Source: CAYUQT01 sp964446835
GTDB lineage: Bacteria; Planctomycetota; Phycisphaerae; UBA1845; JAFGLZ01
Direction of reading: 5' to 3'
Assembly (NCBI GenBank): GCA_964446835.1
Contig: CAYUQT010000045.1
Coordinates: 1-64,000, forward strand
Length of the DNA: 64,000 bases
Positions 44,372 to 52,922 of the stretch are shown here, piece by piece. Both the position numbers and the translations under genes were made by a program. Numbering within the stretch: the first letter of the stretch is position 1; every line of letters starts with the position of its first letter. A model generated the notes under the pieces. The model was not told where the DNA came from, searched no databases, and was given only the letters and a program-made list of their open reading frames with translations.

Positions 44372-45994
44372 TCAGGGTTCGATGAGCGACCGGCCGGTCA
44401 TCTCCTGCGGTTGCTGGATGCCCATCATCTCCAGTGCGGTGGGGATGACGTCGGCCAGGCAGCCGCCTTCGCGGAGTTTGCGTCCTTTGTAGCGGTCGTC
44501 GACCAGGATAAGGGGGACGTCTCCCACGGTGTGGGCGGTATGGGGGCCGCCCGTGATAGGATCGATCATCTGCTCGAAGTTGCCGTGGTCGGCCGCAACG
44601 ATGCCGATGCCGCCGACGCTTCGCAGGGCCTCCAGCAGCTTGCCGGTGCACTCGTCGACGACGGCGGCCGCCTTGACGGCCGCTTCCATGACGCCGGTGT
44701 GGCCGACCATATCGGGGTTGGCATAGTTGACGACCATCAGGTCGTGCTTGTTCGCGCGGATGTAGGGGAGGACGGCCTCGGTGACCTCGTAGGCGCTCAT
44801 CTCCGGCTTCATATCGAAGGTTTTGACCTTGGGCGACTCGACGAGCACCCAGTCTTCGTTGGGGAACGGATCGGCGCGGCGGCAGTTGAAGAAGTACGTC
44901 ACGTGGTTGTACTTCTGCGTTTCGGCACAGCGGAACTGCTTGAGGCCGATCTTACTGGCGTACTCACCGATGATGTTGACCATATCGGGGGGGTCGGGAA
45001 ACGCGACATGGACGGGCTGGCCGTCCTTGTAGTCGGTGAGGGTTACGAAGTAGAGGTCCTTGAGCTTCGGTCCGCGATCGAAGCCCCGTGTGGTCTCGTT
45101 GCCGGTCTTGTCTTTGCCGGTGAACGGGAACTGGTCCATGACGAATGCCCGGGTGAGCTGCCGGGTGCGGTCGGCTCGGAAGTTGAAGAAGATGACCGCA
45201 TCGCCGTCGCCGATGAGGCCGGCGGGCGTCTGTCCGTCGGGGCAGATCACGGTGGGCCAGATGAACTCGTCGCCCTTCATGTTGTCGCCGGTGGGGTTTT
45301 CGTAGTAGTGCTGCACGGCCTCCGTCGCCGAGCGGGCCTTCCACCCTTCGCCCTGGACCAGCATGCGGTAGGCGAGCTTGTTGCGATCGTAGGCGTCGTC
45401 GCGGTCCATGGCATAGAAGCGTCCGGTGACCGAGGCGACCTTACCGACGCCGATTTCGGCGAGCCTCTTCTCGATGGCCTGGATGTAGCCCAGGCCGCTA
45501 TTCGGCGGCGAATCGCGTCCGTCGCCGAAGGCGTGGACGAAGACGCGGTCGAGGCCGCGTTTGGCGGCCAGTTCGACGCACCCGTACAGATGTCCCAGCA
45601 GCGAGTGGACGCCGATGTCGCTGGCCAGGCCCATCAGGTGCAGCTTGGTGCCGTTCTTCTTGGCGTGTTCGACGGCCGCGACGAGTTCGACATTGTCAAA
45701 GATCGATTTGTCGCGGACGGCCACGGTGATCCGCACCGATTGCTGGTACACCACGCGTCCGGCCCCGATGTTCTGGTGTCCGACTTCGCTGTTGCCCATC
45801 GTCCCTTCGGGCAGGCCCACCCACTCGCTGTGCGTGTGGATCAGGGTCCAGGGATAGGTGTCGCGCAGGGCGCGATCGACCTTGGTGTCGGCCACTCGCG
45901 TGGCGTCGGCGTGCCACCATTTCGGGTCGGGATTCCAGCCCCAGCCATCGCGGATGATCAGAAGGAACGGCCGCTTGAACGGTTTACCTGCCAT
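44372..45994 (-). CDS. gpmI: 2,3-bisphosphoglycerate-independent phosphoglycerate mutase
   Basis: A 540-residue cytoplasmic enzyme interconverting 3- and 2-phosphoglycerate in glycolysis, with two metal ions. The alkaline-phosphatase-type site is intact: Asp16 in IIRDGWGWNP, and Ser69 in EGTMGNSEVGHQNIGAG as the phosphoserine. Other conserved blocks are VFVHAFGDGRDSPPNSGLGY, FYAMDRDDAYDRN, VIFFNFRADRTRQLTRAF, NYANPDMVGHTGVMEAA and IVAADHGNFEQM, which supply the remaining ligands. The length is slightly above the usual 510-515. It is followed by the lactonase-like gene. Confidence 0.97.
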   Translation of the reverse strand: MAGKPFKRPFLLIIRDGWGWNPDPKWWHADATRVADTKVDRALRDTYPWTLIHTHSEWVGLPEGTMGNSEVGHQNIGAGRVVYQQSVRITVAVRDKSIFDNVELVAAVEHAKKNGTKLHLMGLASDIGVHSLLGHLYGCVELAAKRGLDRVFVHAFGDGRDSPPNSGLGYIQAIEKRLAEIGVGKVASVTGRFYAMDRDDAYDRNKLAYRMLVQGEGWKARSATEAVQHYYENPTGDNMKGDEFIWPTVICPDGQTPAGLIGDGDAVIFFNFRADRTRQLTRAFVMDQFPFTGKDKTGNETTRGFDRGPKLKDLYFVTLTDYKDGQPVHVAFPDPPDMVNIIGEYASKIGLKQFRCAETQKYNHVTYFFNCRRADPFPNEDWVLVESPKVKTFDMKPEMSAYEVTEAVLPYIRANKHDLMVVNYANPDMVGHTGVMEAAVKAAAVVDECTGKLLEALRSVGGIGIVAADHGNFEQMIDPITGGPHTAHTVGDVPLILVDDRYKGRKLREGGCLADVIPTALEMMGIQQPQEMTGRSLIEP

Positions 45995-46144
45995 GCAGAG
46001 ACGTCCTGGTAATGTCCTGGGGGTGGGGGGCGGCGACCACCCGGTGCTTTTAAAACGATTCCGCCCGGGTCCAAAGACTCACCATCTTAGCGGATATCGT
46101 CAGGGGCTTCGAGGTAGGCGGGGGTTGGTCAAGGCAATAGGCTA

Positions 46145-46780
46145 TCAGTCGAGATCCGAAACAGAACGGTCCGGCTCGTGTACCCCGTTCATCTTGTGTG
46201 TCATCTGCAGCACCCAGGCCGCTTTGTCTGTCTGTGGCGCCTGATATGCCTCAAGCTTCCGCAGCAGTCCATGCGGACTTTCGTCGACTTGGATCATGTC
46301 CCTGTGGGCTGTCTCAACGAACTGCTCTTCAACCGTATGGTCAAGGAACCCCAGGAGCTCGTCAAAGTACTGGCAGGTATTGAGCAGCCCGCATGGCTTT
46401 CGGTGCATCCCGAGCTGAGACCATGTGAGAATCTCGAAGAACTCCTCGATGGTCCCCAATCCGCCCGGCAATGCGATGAATCCGTCGGACAGTTCGGCCA
46501 TCTTGGCCTTTCGCTCGTGCATCGACCCCACCACGTGCAACTGAGAGAGCTGCTCGTAAGCCACTTCCATCTCAACCAGTCTCTGAGGGATGACGCCGAC
46601 GACATCTCCTCCCGCATCAAGGCAGGCCTTCGCCATCTGACCCATGAGTCCGACACTGGCCCCGCCGTAGACAAGCGTGATGCCCCTTTCGGCCAGTGTC
46701 CGGCCCAGCGCCTGGGCCGCGCGAACGTAGTCTTGCCTTGCCCCCGGGCTTGAACCGCAGAATACGCAGATTCGTTTCAC
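46145..46780 (-). CDS. LOG-family protein (TIGR00730), nucleoside 5'-monophosphate phosphoribohydrolase
   Basis: A 211-residue cytoplasmic protein. The start is a GTG at 46780 with GGGGAAGG upstream. LOG features are all present: ICVFCGSSPGARQDYVRAAQ, TLVYGGASVGLMGQMAKACL, SMHERKAKMAELSDGFIALP, and the PGGLGTIEE motif at 105-113. The family releases bases such as cytokinins or AMP-derived adenine from nucleotides; in many bacteria the physiological role is unknown. The gene lies alone, 150 bases before gpmI on the same strand, and downstream of the repeat-bearing gene-free region. A TATGAT box sits at 46849-46854 on the minus strand. Confidence 0.93.
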   Translation of the reverse strand: MKRICVFCGSSPGARQDYVRAAQALGRTLAERGITLVYGGASVGLMGQMAKACLDAGGDVVGVIPQRLVEMEVAYEQLSQLHVVGSMHERKAKMAELSDGFIALPGGLGTIEEFFEILTWSQLGMHRKPCGLLNTCQYFDELLGFLDHTVEEQFVETAHRDMIQVDESPHGLLRKLEAYQAPQTDKAAWVLQMTHKMNGVHEPDRSVSDLD

Positions 46781-47926
46781 GCGCCTTCCCCTTCTGTCAT
46801 GGGAGGGAGATGCCGGCCCATCCCCGTTGTCCCGAGTACCGTGCTCACATCATAGCTCACTGCCCGCGTCTGTTGCACCACTCTGCCTCTCCCGATCACC
46901 TTCCCCCACAGAGCACCCGCCCCCTTTTCCAGCATGGGCGAGGAGAATGGCCAAACCGAGGAGTCCGAACATGAGAACCTCGCAACCCAGCGCGACACGG
47001 CATCCGCGACAGCACGCGACCCCCCCCAAAGCTTCGCCCGTCCGTGTCGCGAGACTGCCCGAGCCCCGGCATGGATGCCGGAGGCCGTCTCCCCGCCCCC
47101 TATGCCTCATTCCCCAGACTCGATCCCCGATTCCCTGCCGTTCCTGAAACACGTGAAATGGGTGTCGAAAGTGAGACATGCGGCGACGTCTCTACTCGCA
47201 AATCCAACAAGGAACCCCCAGACGCCATCGGAGTACGATTCCCCAACTCCCATTTCCCGCTCCGAGGATCGAAGCAGACGTGGCATCTTGTCGCGTTCAA
47301 CGCAACGGGACGTCATGTTCACTTCCCATTCTCTGCTTCCCGAAACACGTGAAGAATGCGTCGAAAGTGCGACATTCGACGACGTACAGGATCGCCAAAC
47401 CATGACAAACGTCCGGCCCGCAAGCCAACTTCAACCCCGAGAACAGGATTTACCGGCCTCCGCCTCCTCGACCTTGTTGCACGTCACACCCAGGACCTAT
47501 GAAACATGTGTCGAAATTGTGACATTCACCGACCAACAGGACAGAACCACACTCTTACCCCGTGTGTCTCTTGAGCCTCTTGGCGGCGGCTCCACTGCGC
47601 CTCACATGTGTGACATTGTGGGACAAAGTGAGACATCTGGCGGCAAAGCAGATCACACTCGGAACGAACCGCCCCGAGGAGGCACATCGTTTCAGACCTC
47701 ATCCCCTATCCCCGATGTCCGACGCCATGCTCCACCGCACGACCGCTCTCCTGGGCAGTCTTGGGCAATCGGGACGAGCCGACGGCCTTCGGTCGAGGCT
47801 CACGCGTGCGAGGTCGCTACCGGAATCTGTGGCAAGTCTCTTTCGCGCGATAGGATGGATGCAACAGGCACGCTGGCGGACAGGCCGCCAGTGGCATACG
47901 GTGCAGTCTCGGATGACGGCTGGGGG
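46781..47926. other. Gene-free region of about 1.15 kb with dyad repeats
   Basis: No open frame here shows a recognisable protein, and frames that stay open have no consistent ribosome site or domain. The 3' gene ends at 47927 and the LOG gene begins at 46780, both on the minus strand. The central part (47143-47650) holds four diverged copies of a repeat described separately. The rest is GC-rich with many CCC/CCG runs and no structure I recognise. It may be a decayed locus or a regulatory/repeat island. Confidence 0.6.
47143..47650. repeat. Four diverged interspersed repeats carrying a TGTC-N8-GACA dyad
   Basis: Copies lie at about 47143-47204, 47339-47401, 47496-47548 and 47601-47650. The core in the first three is YGTCGAAAKTGNGACAT (47163-47178, 47359-47374, 47509-47524), an imperfect dyad with TGTC and GACA half-sites. 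The fourth has TGGGACAAAGTGAGACA (about 47619-47635). Copies 1 and 2 also share GAAACACGTGAA 5' of the core and agree at 35 of 44 aligned positions by eye; copy 3 has the shortened GAAACATG. The intervals between copies (about 196, 157 and 105 bases) are unrelated to each other. Confidence 0.65.
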
Positions 47927-48397
47927 TCAGTACTTTCGATCGTAGTAGCGGTAGGCGCCGAAGGTGCGCGGGGTGCTGCTTCCTGTGGACTGGCCGGTGG
48001 TGTCGTAGTAGTCCCGTCGGCCGGCGTTGGGCGAGTTGGTGTAGCCCATGAGCCGGCCGCTGGGATCGTAATAGTTGTAGCCACCCATGGGGCGTGGAAC
48101 GCTGTAGCCCTTGAGGGCGCCATCGTTGCCGTAGTAGTTCTGGCCACCGAGTCGAGGGGAGGAAAAGCCGGTGGGGCGGTTGTGGCTGTCGTAGTAGCGA
48201 TAGCCGCCTTGTGGTCGGGGATCGCTGTATCCGGCGGGCGGGCCTACGTTGTCGTTGTAGTAGTTGTAGCCGCCGAGATAGTTGGTGATGCCGGGGAACT
48301 TCGGAGGTGGACAGAACCATTGGGCCAAGGCGGTCTGGCAGGCGATCCCACCTACGAGAACGAAGACCCAGACAGCGATTCGACCGTTGACGTTCAT
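47927..48397 (-). CDS. Small secreted protein made of 20-22-residue Tyr-rich tandem repeats
   Basis: A 156-residue protein. The ATG at 48397 has a GGGGGG run seven bases upstream; a GTG five codons earlier lies inside that run. A signal peptide ends near TALAQ26. From residue 42 onward the protein is five and a half repeats starting at about 42, 64, 84, 105, 126 and 147, each of the form GGYxYYDxxGRxxGYSxPR. Related Tyr-Tyr-Asp/Gly repeats occur in secreted bacterial proteins of unknown function. I cannot name a family. It stands alone, with a candidate promoter at 48472-48500 and the repeat-bearing gene-free region behind it. Confidence 0.8.
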   Translation of the reverse strand: MNVNGRIAVWVFVLVGGIACQTALAQWFCPPPKFPGITNYLGGYNYYNDNVGPPAGYSDPRPQGGYRYYDSHNRPTGFSSPRLGGQNYYGNDGALKGYSVPRPMGGYNYYDPSGRLMGYTNSPNAGRRDYYDTTGQSTGSSTPRTFGAYRYYDRKY

Positions 48398-48471
48398 GAT
48401 GTGACCCCCCACGGGTCCGGAATGGGACCGCCGACGCGGCGAACTCGGGTGCTCGTCGATCCTCTATAGTC

Positions 48472-48500
48472 ATTGTAGGATTCGATTCGTTGGCGGGCAA
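48472..48500 (-). promoter_or_regulatory. Candidate sigma-70 promoter of the Tyr-repeat protein gene
   Basis: On the minus strand TTGCCC (48500-48495) and TACAAT (48477-48472) are spaced by 17 bases, about 75 bases before the start codon. Boxes match the consensus at four and five of six positions. Confidence 0.48.
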
Positions 48501-48693
48501 CGATTGCCGGGGGATATGCGACTTTTGGCAGAGGGTGCTGGTGACGCTTGTGGAGGGGGTGCCCGCCGGCGGGGAGGGCGATGCATGGGGCAGGGCGATT
48601 GACTCGCCGTCGGGTTCATGTCAATTTACAGAGATTATCGGATCCTGGTTCAGGGCGGTCCTGGATCAGAATATGAGGGTTCTGACGGATCTC

Positions 48694-49644
48694 ATGACAA
48701 TTCAGGTTTACCGCGGTTTTGACTCGATCACCCCCCCTATGAAAGGCGTGGTGCTGTCGTTTGGCAACTTCGATGGGGTGCATCGGGGGCACCAACAGAT
48801 CATCGCACAGGCCGGCATGCTGGCCGAACGAACCGGTTCGAGCGTGGTGGCAGTGACCTTCGAGCCACACCCGCTGAAGGTAGTGGCGCCGCACCGGCCT
48901 TTCCATTTGCTGACGCCCCTGAAGGAGAAGGTGGATCTGCTGGGCCGCGCCGGCGCGGATGCGGTAGTAGTGGTGGAGACGGACCGAGCGTTTCTGGAGC
49001 AGACGCCGGAAGATTTTGTGGCCGAGGCGATCGTTGGTCGGTTTGCCCCGACCTGCGTGGTGGAGGGGCCCTCGTGGCGGTTCGGACGAGGTCGCGAGGG
49101 GGATGTCGGGTTCCTACAGCGAATGGGGGATCGACATGGGTTTGAGGTCTTCATCGTTCCGGCGCTTCAACTCGAGGTGGAGGCAGAGGGTGCAGTGCTG
49201 GTGACGAGTACGCTGATCCGCGATCTGGTGCTGCGACATCACGTGCATCGGGCGGCATTATGTCTGGGGCGTCCGTACACCCTGATCGGGACGGTGGTGT
49301 CGGGGAACCGGCGGGGTCAGAAGCTGGGGTTTCCAACGGCGAACGTCGATGCGGGCGATCAGTTGATCCCCGGCCATGGGGTTTACGCGGGTTGGTGCCA
49401 TCTGGGTGGCCGGCGGTATGTGTCGGCGATCAGTGTGGGGACCAATCCCACGTTCGGTGAGGAGAAGGTGAGCGTCGAGGCCTACATGCTGGGCTTCAGC
49501 GGCGAACCGTACGGGCGCGAGATTCGCGTGGAGTTTCTGCGGTGGCTTCGCGAGCAGAGGCGGTTCGATTCGCCCGAGGCGTTGGTTCAGCAGATGCGGC
49601 ATGACGTGGAAGAGGTTCGTGCGATTTGCGACGCGGCGCGCTGA
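48694..49644 (+). CDS. ribF: Bifunctional riboflavin kinase / FAD synthetase
   Basis: A 316-residue enzyme that makes FMN from riboflavin and then FAD. The ATG at 48694 gives the usual family length; an ATG at 48673 is possible and neither has a strong ribosome site. The nucleotidyltransferase half has LSFGNFDGVHRGHQQII with the GxxDGVHxGH motif, VTFEPHPLKVV, and STLIRDLV (a conserved ISSTxIR variant). The kinase half has RPYTLIGTVVSGNRRGQKLG, FPTANV with the PTAN motif, and VYAGWCHLGG. The C-terminus (IRVEFLRWLREQRRFDSPEA) is typical. The gene is followed within about 80 bases by a DHH phosphoesterase gene, an arrangement often seen near rbfA/truB/ribF clusters. Confidence 0.95.
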   Translation: MTIQVYRGFDSITPPMKGVVLSFGNFDGVHRGHQQIIAQAGMLAERTGSSVVAVTFEPHPLKVVAPHRPFHLLTPLKEKVDLLGRAGADAVVVVETDRAFLEQTPEDFVAEAIVGRFAPTCVVEGPSWRFGRGREGDVGFLQRMGDRHGFEVFIVPALQLEVEAEGAVLVTSTLIRDLVLRHHVHRAALCLGRPYTLIGTVVSGNRRGQKLGFPTANVDAGDQLIPGHGVYAGWCHLGGRRYVSAISVGTNPTFGEEKVSVEAYMLGFSGEPYGREIRVEFLRWLREQRRFDSPEALVQQMRHDVEEVRAICDAAR

Positions 49645-49721
49645 CCGGGGTGCCGGCGCGGGGACGGGGTTCGTCAGAAGGATCAGGAAGGGTCTCGGCC
49701 CTCCCATGGATCGGGATGGTG

Positions 49722-50729
49722 ATGATGTCGATTGGCAGTGAGCTGTTTTCGGCGGCGGGTGCGGTGATCGATAGGGCGGACGAGGTGGTCGTAGTATCGC
49801 ACCGTCGCCCGGACGGCGACGCGATCGGATCGACGGTGGCGGTTCTGTCGACCTTGAAGGCGCGAGGGCGTCGGGCCTGGGGCATGCTGCTCGATCCGGT
49901 TCCGGTTCGGTATCAATCGTTGGTTTCAAATGGTCCGATTGAGGTGTGGGACCGCACATTCGATCCGGCCAGGCTGGGCAAGGCGGGTGCCGTGCTCGTG
50001 CTCGACACCGCGTGCTGGAAGCAGATCGATTGTGTCGAGGCGGCGATTCGACCGGTGGTCGACCGTGTGATCGTCGTGGACCACCATCAGACGAGCGACA
50101 ACTTCGGGGCGGTTCAGATTATCGATCCGAGCGCGGCGGCAACAGGGTTGATCGTCTACGAGTGGTTCCGGCATCTGGGCTGGACGATGCCCCCGGTGGC
50201 ACTGACGGGGTTGTTTGCAGCGGTGGCGACGGATACGGGGTGGTTCCGCTTCTCGAACACCGATGCGCGAGCCCTGGCGGCGGCGGGCGAGATGGTGGCG
50301 GCGGGGGTGAGCCCGAACACGTGTTACGAGGGCATCTACTGGTCGGAGTCGCCGGCACGCGTGGCGCTGACCGCCCATGTTCTGAGCGAGATGACACTTC
50401 ACGAAGAGGGGCGTCTGGCGATCATCCGGATCGATCAGGAGGGGTTGAGGCGGTGCGGGGCTCGGCCCTCGGACACCGAGGACCTGATCAACGAACCGAT
50501 GCGGATCGGTTGCGTGGCGGTGAGCATGCTGCTGTATGAGGACACAGACGGGCGGGTTCGGGTGAGCCTGCGCAGCAAGGGGCAGATCAACGTGGCGGAG
50601 CTGGCGGCGACGTTCGGGGGTGGGGGGCATGCGCGGGCGGCGGGGCTGCACCTCCGGGGGACGCTGGCCGAGGCGTCGAAGCGGATGCTCTCAGTGGTAA
50701 CGGGGGCGCTGCGAGGGACTGGGGGATAG
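49722..50729 (+). CDS. nrnA: DHH/DHHA1 phosphoesterase, NrnA-like (oligoribonuclease / pAp phosphatase)
   Basis: About 335 residues; starts at 49716, 49722 and 49725 are all possible. The DHH domain has VVVVSHRRPDGDAIGS (motif I), VLVLDTACWKQ (motif II), VIVVDHHQTSDNFG (motif III, DHH) and TDTGWFRFSNT (motif IV). The DHHA1 domain ends with FGGGGHARAAGLHLRG, the substrate-binding GGGH motif. This arrangement fits NrnA, which degrades nano-RNAs and, in some bacteria, dephosphorylates pAp; c-di-AMP-hydrolysing relatives share the same core, so the substrate is not certain. The stop is 15 bases before the convergent AGCS gene. Confidence 0.9.
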   Translation: MMSIGSELFSAAGAVIDRADEVVVVSHRRPDGDAIGSTVAVLSTLKARGRRAWGMLLDPVPVRYQSLVSNGPIEVWDRTFDPARLGKAGAVLVLDTACWKQIDCVEAAIRPVVDRVIVVDHHQTSDNFGAVQIIDPSAAATGLIVYEWFRHLGWTMPPVALTGLFAAVATDTGWFRFSNTDARALAAAGEMVAAGVSPNTCYEGIYWSESPARVALTAHVLSEMTLHEEGRLAIIRIDQEGLRRCGARPSDTEDLINEPMRIGCVAVSMLLYEDTDGRVRVSLRSKGQINVAELAATFGGGGHARAAGLHLRGTLAEASKRMLSVVTGALRGTGG

Positions 50730-50744
50730 CTCGGGCCTGCCGGG

Positions 50745-52091
50745 TCACTGGGGCAGCGCACTAATGTCGCGCTCCCAGAGGTGTTGACGCGTTTCGGCGA
50801 CGATCACGCCGTTGAGTGCGATCAGCGAGATGAGATTGGGGATGGCCATGAGGGCGTTTGCGATATCGGCGAAGGCCCAGACGGCGTCGAGCGTGAAGAC
50901 CGAGCCGACCATGACGGCCACCACCCACAGCCAGCGATAGGGCCGGATGATCTGACTGCCGAAGAGGTATTCGGCGGCCTTTTCACCGTAGTAGGACCAA
51001 CCCAGAATCGTCGAGAACACGAAGGTGAGAAGTGCGATGGTCAGGACGATGGGGCCGACGGTGTGGACGTCGCTGAAGGCCGTCTTGGTGAGGGCGGCCC
51101 CCTTGAGCCCCTTGGTCCACTCGCCGGAGTTGACCAGGACCAGGCCGGTCATGGCACAGACGACGACGGTGTCCCAGAAGGTTCCGGTGCTGGAGACGAG
51201 TGCCTGACGGGTGGGGCTAGTGGTCTGGGCGGCGGCGGCCACGATGGGGGCGCTGCCCAATCCGGACTCGTTGGAGAACAGGCCTCGGGAGACGCCCCAT
51301 CGCATGGCCTCTCTCATGCCGGCGCCGACGAATCCGCCGACGGCGGCCTGGCCGGTGAAGGCCGAGGTGACGATCAGCTTGATCGTGTCCGGAATCGAGT
51401 GGAGGTTCGTCAGGAGGAGGATAAGGCATCCGATGATATAGAAGACCGCCATGAAGGGGACGAGCAGTTCGCAGACGCGAGCGATAGAGCGGATGCCACC
51501 GATCATGACGACGGCCGTGAGGGCGGTGATGACGACACCGGTGATCCATGCCCGTACGCCGAAGGTCTCGAACACCAGAGATGAGATGGAGTTGGCTTGG
51601 ACCATGTTGCCGATGCCGAAGGCGGCGATGGCGGTGAAGGCGGCGAATGCGATGGCAAGGGGGCGGAGCTTCATGCCGCGTTCGAGGACGTACATGGGGC
51701 CGCCGGCCATGAAGCCGTCGGGGGTTTGGATACGGTATTTGACGGCCAGGACCGCTTCGGAATACTTGGTGGCGATGCCCAGGACGCCGGTGATCCACAT
51801 CCAGAAGACGGCGCCGGGGCCGCCGGCGGCGATGGCGGTGGCGACGCCGACGATGTTGCCGGTGCCAATGGTAGCCGCGAGGGCCGTCACGAGCGCTCCG
51901 TAGTGGCTGATGTCGCCTTGGCCTTCCTTTCGGAGGCTGAAGGAGAGACGGATGGCCTTGCCGATGTATCGCTGGATGAATCGCAGGCGGATCGTGAGAA
52001 AGATGTGGGTTCCCACCAGGAGGATGAGCAGCGGCGGACCCCACATGAAGCCGCTGATGGCGTTGAGCACGTTTTCGATGTCTTTCATCAT
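50745..52091 (-). CDS. Sodium:alanine/glycine symporter (AGCS family)
   Basis: A 448-residue inner-membrane transporter with about ten to eleven hydrophobic segments. Family blocks are clear: HYGALVTALAATIGTGNIVG (sodium-binding region near the first broken helix), GGPGAVFWMWITGVLGIATK, YRIQTPDGFMAGGPMYVLER, and RGLFSNESGLGSAPIVAAAA followed by QTTSPTRQALVSSTGTF. Members import alanine, glycine or glutamine with Na+ or H+. It is convergent to nrnA and starts 18 bases after the stop of the isomerase-like gene on the same strand, so the minus-strand genes from 53324 to 50745 may form one transcript. Confidence 0.95.
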   Translation of the reverse strand: MMKDIENVLNAISGFMWGPPLLILLVGTHIFLTIRLRFIQRYIGKAIRLSFSLRKEGQGDISHYGALVTALAATIGTGNIVGVATAIAAGGPGAVFWMWITGVLGIATKYSEAVLAVKYRIQTPDGFMAGGPMYVLERGMKLRPLAIAFAAFTAIAAFGIGNMVQANSISSLVFETFGVRAWITGVVITALTAVVMIGGIRSIARVCELLVPFMAVFYIIGCLILLLTNLHSIPDTIKLIVTSAFTGQAAVGGFVGAGMREAMRWGVSRGLFSNESGLGSAPIVAAAAQTTSPTRQALVSSTGTFWDTVVVCAMTGLVLVNSGEWTKGLKGAALTKTAFSDVHTVGPIVLTIALLTFVFSTILGWSYYGEKAAEYLFGSQIIRPYRWLWVVAVMVGSVFTLDAVWAFADIANALMAIPNLISLIALNGVIVAETRQHLWERDISALPQ

Positions 52092-52109
52092 GAGGCGGAC
52101 GACTCCCTG

Positions 52110-52901
52110 TCAGTGACAGAACAGCGAGCGGGCGAAGGCCAGGTCATCGGCGATCAGACGGTTGACCGAGGCGAGATCATTGTACTCGGCCGAGAGGCAG
52201 AGGGTTCCTTTATAGCCGCGCCGTCTGAGGACGCCGGCTGCTTCGGCCCAATCGGCGAGGCCCTGGCGGCCGCTGGTCCAGTAGGTGGTCCATCGGGCGG
52301 TGAGGGCTTCGGGACCGTTGGTGCGTTGCCAGATGGCGTTCTTGAGATTGACCATGCAGAGGTGCGACCATGTGATGTCAACGGCCAGATCGGGGGGTTC
52401 GCCCACGAGGGCGCAGTGGGCGAAGTCGAGCACGGCGGCGATATGGCGTCGATCGTATTTCTCGATGAGGTGATGAAGGCCCATGGCGCTGCCGACGCAA
52501 CGGCCGCAGTGGTTCTGAATGCCCAATGTGACGCGATATTTATCGAGCACGGGGACGAGGGCGTCATACTTCTTGCGGAGGCGGATTTCGTCAGCCATGT
52601 AGCTGGCGCTCTCGATGTTTTCGCAGATGCGGATGATGGGGACACCGGCCTCGGCACAGGCGGCGATGGTTCTTTCGTCGGTGGGGCCGGCGATGCTGGT
52701 GATTTTCAGGCCGAAGTCGGCGAGCCTTCGGGCGGCGGGGGGCAGGGCCTGACTGACCTTCTCGGGGGGCACCTGGTAGCCGGGGCGAACGGGGAGCTCG
52801 ATGGCGTCGAAGCCGAGGCCCTTGATGAATCCGCCCAGGTCTTCGAGCGGCATCTTCCAGGGTTTGGTGAAGACCGACCAACGATAGGGGCTGTCAGGCA
52901 T
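52110..52901 (-). CDS. Sugar phosphate isomerase/epimerase family protein (xylose isomerase-like TIM barrel)
   Basis: A 263-residue cytoplasmic protein. It shows the AP-endonuclease-2/xylose isomerase-like barrel: RWSVFTKPWKMPLEDLGGFI, GLGFDAIELPVRPGYQV (Glu at the end of a strand), GLKITSIAGPTDERT, VTLGIQNHCGRCVGSAMGLH (His ligand position), HIAAVLDFAHC (Asp) and ITWSHLCMVNLKN, ending with GTLCLSAEYND (last Glu). These acids and His probably hold a divalent metal. Family members are isomerases, epimerases or dehydratases of small sugars and inositols; the substrate is unknown here. It lies 21 bases behind the TerB-like gene on the same strand. Confidence 0.9.
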   Translation of the reverse strand: MPDSPYRWSVFTKPWKMPLEDLGGFIKGLGFDAIELPVRPGYQVPPEKVSQALPPAARRLADFGLKITSIAGPTDERTIAACAEAGVPIIRICENIESASYMADEIRLRKKYDALVPVLDKYRVTLGIQNHCGRCVGSAMGLHHLIEKYDRRHIAAVLDFAHCALVGEPPDLAVDITWSHLCMVNLKNAIWQRTNGPEALTARWTTYWTSGRQGLADWAEAAGVLRRRGYKGTLCLSAEYNDLASVNRLIADDLAFARSLFCH

Positions 52902-52922
52902 GATAGGTCTCGTCCGCAGGAA

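Noticed and set aside
44312..46012. 566-codon open frame antisense to gpmI
   Set aside because: gpmI on the other strand has all catalytic motifs; the mirror frame shows no recognisable domain.
47143..47650. CRISPR array
   Set aside because: Repeats are diverged and unequally spaced, and there is no cas gene in the window.
46934..48469. 511-codon plus-strand open frame across the repeat region
   Set aside because: It runs antisense through the Tyr-repeat gene, has low-complexity Gly/Val stretches at the end and no domain. I prefer to treat 46781-47926 as non-coding.
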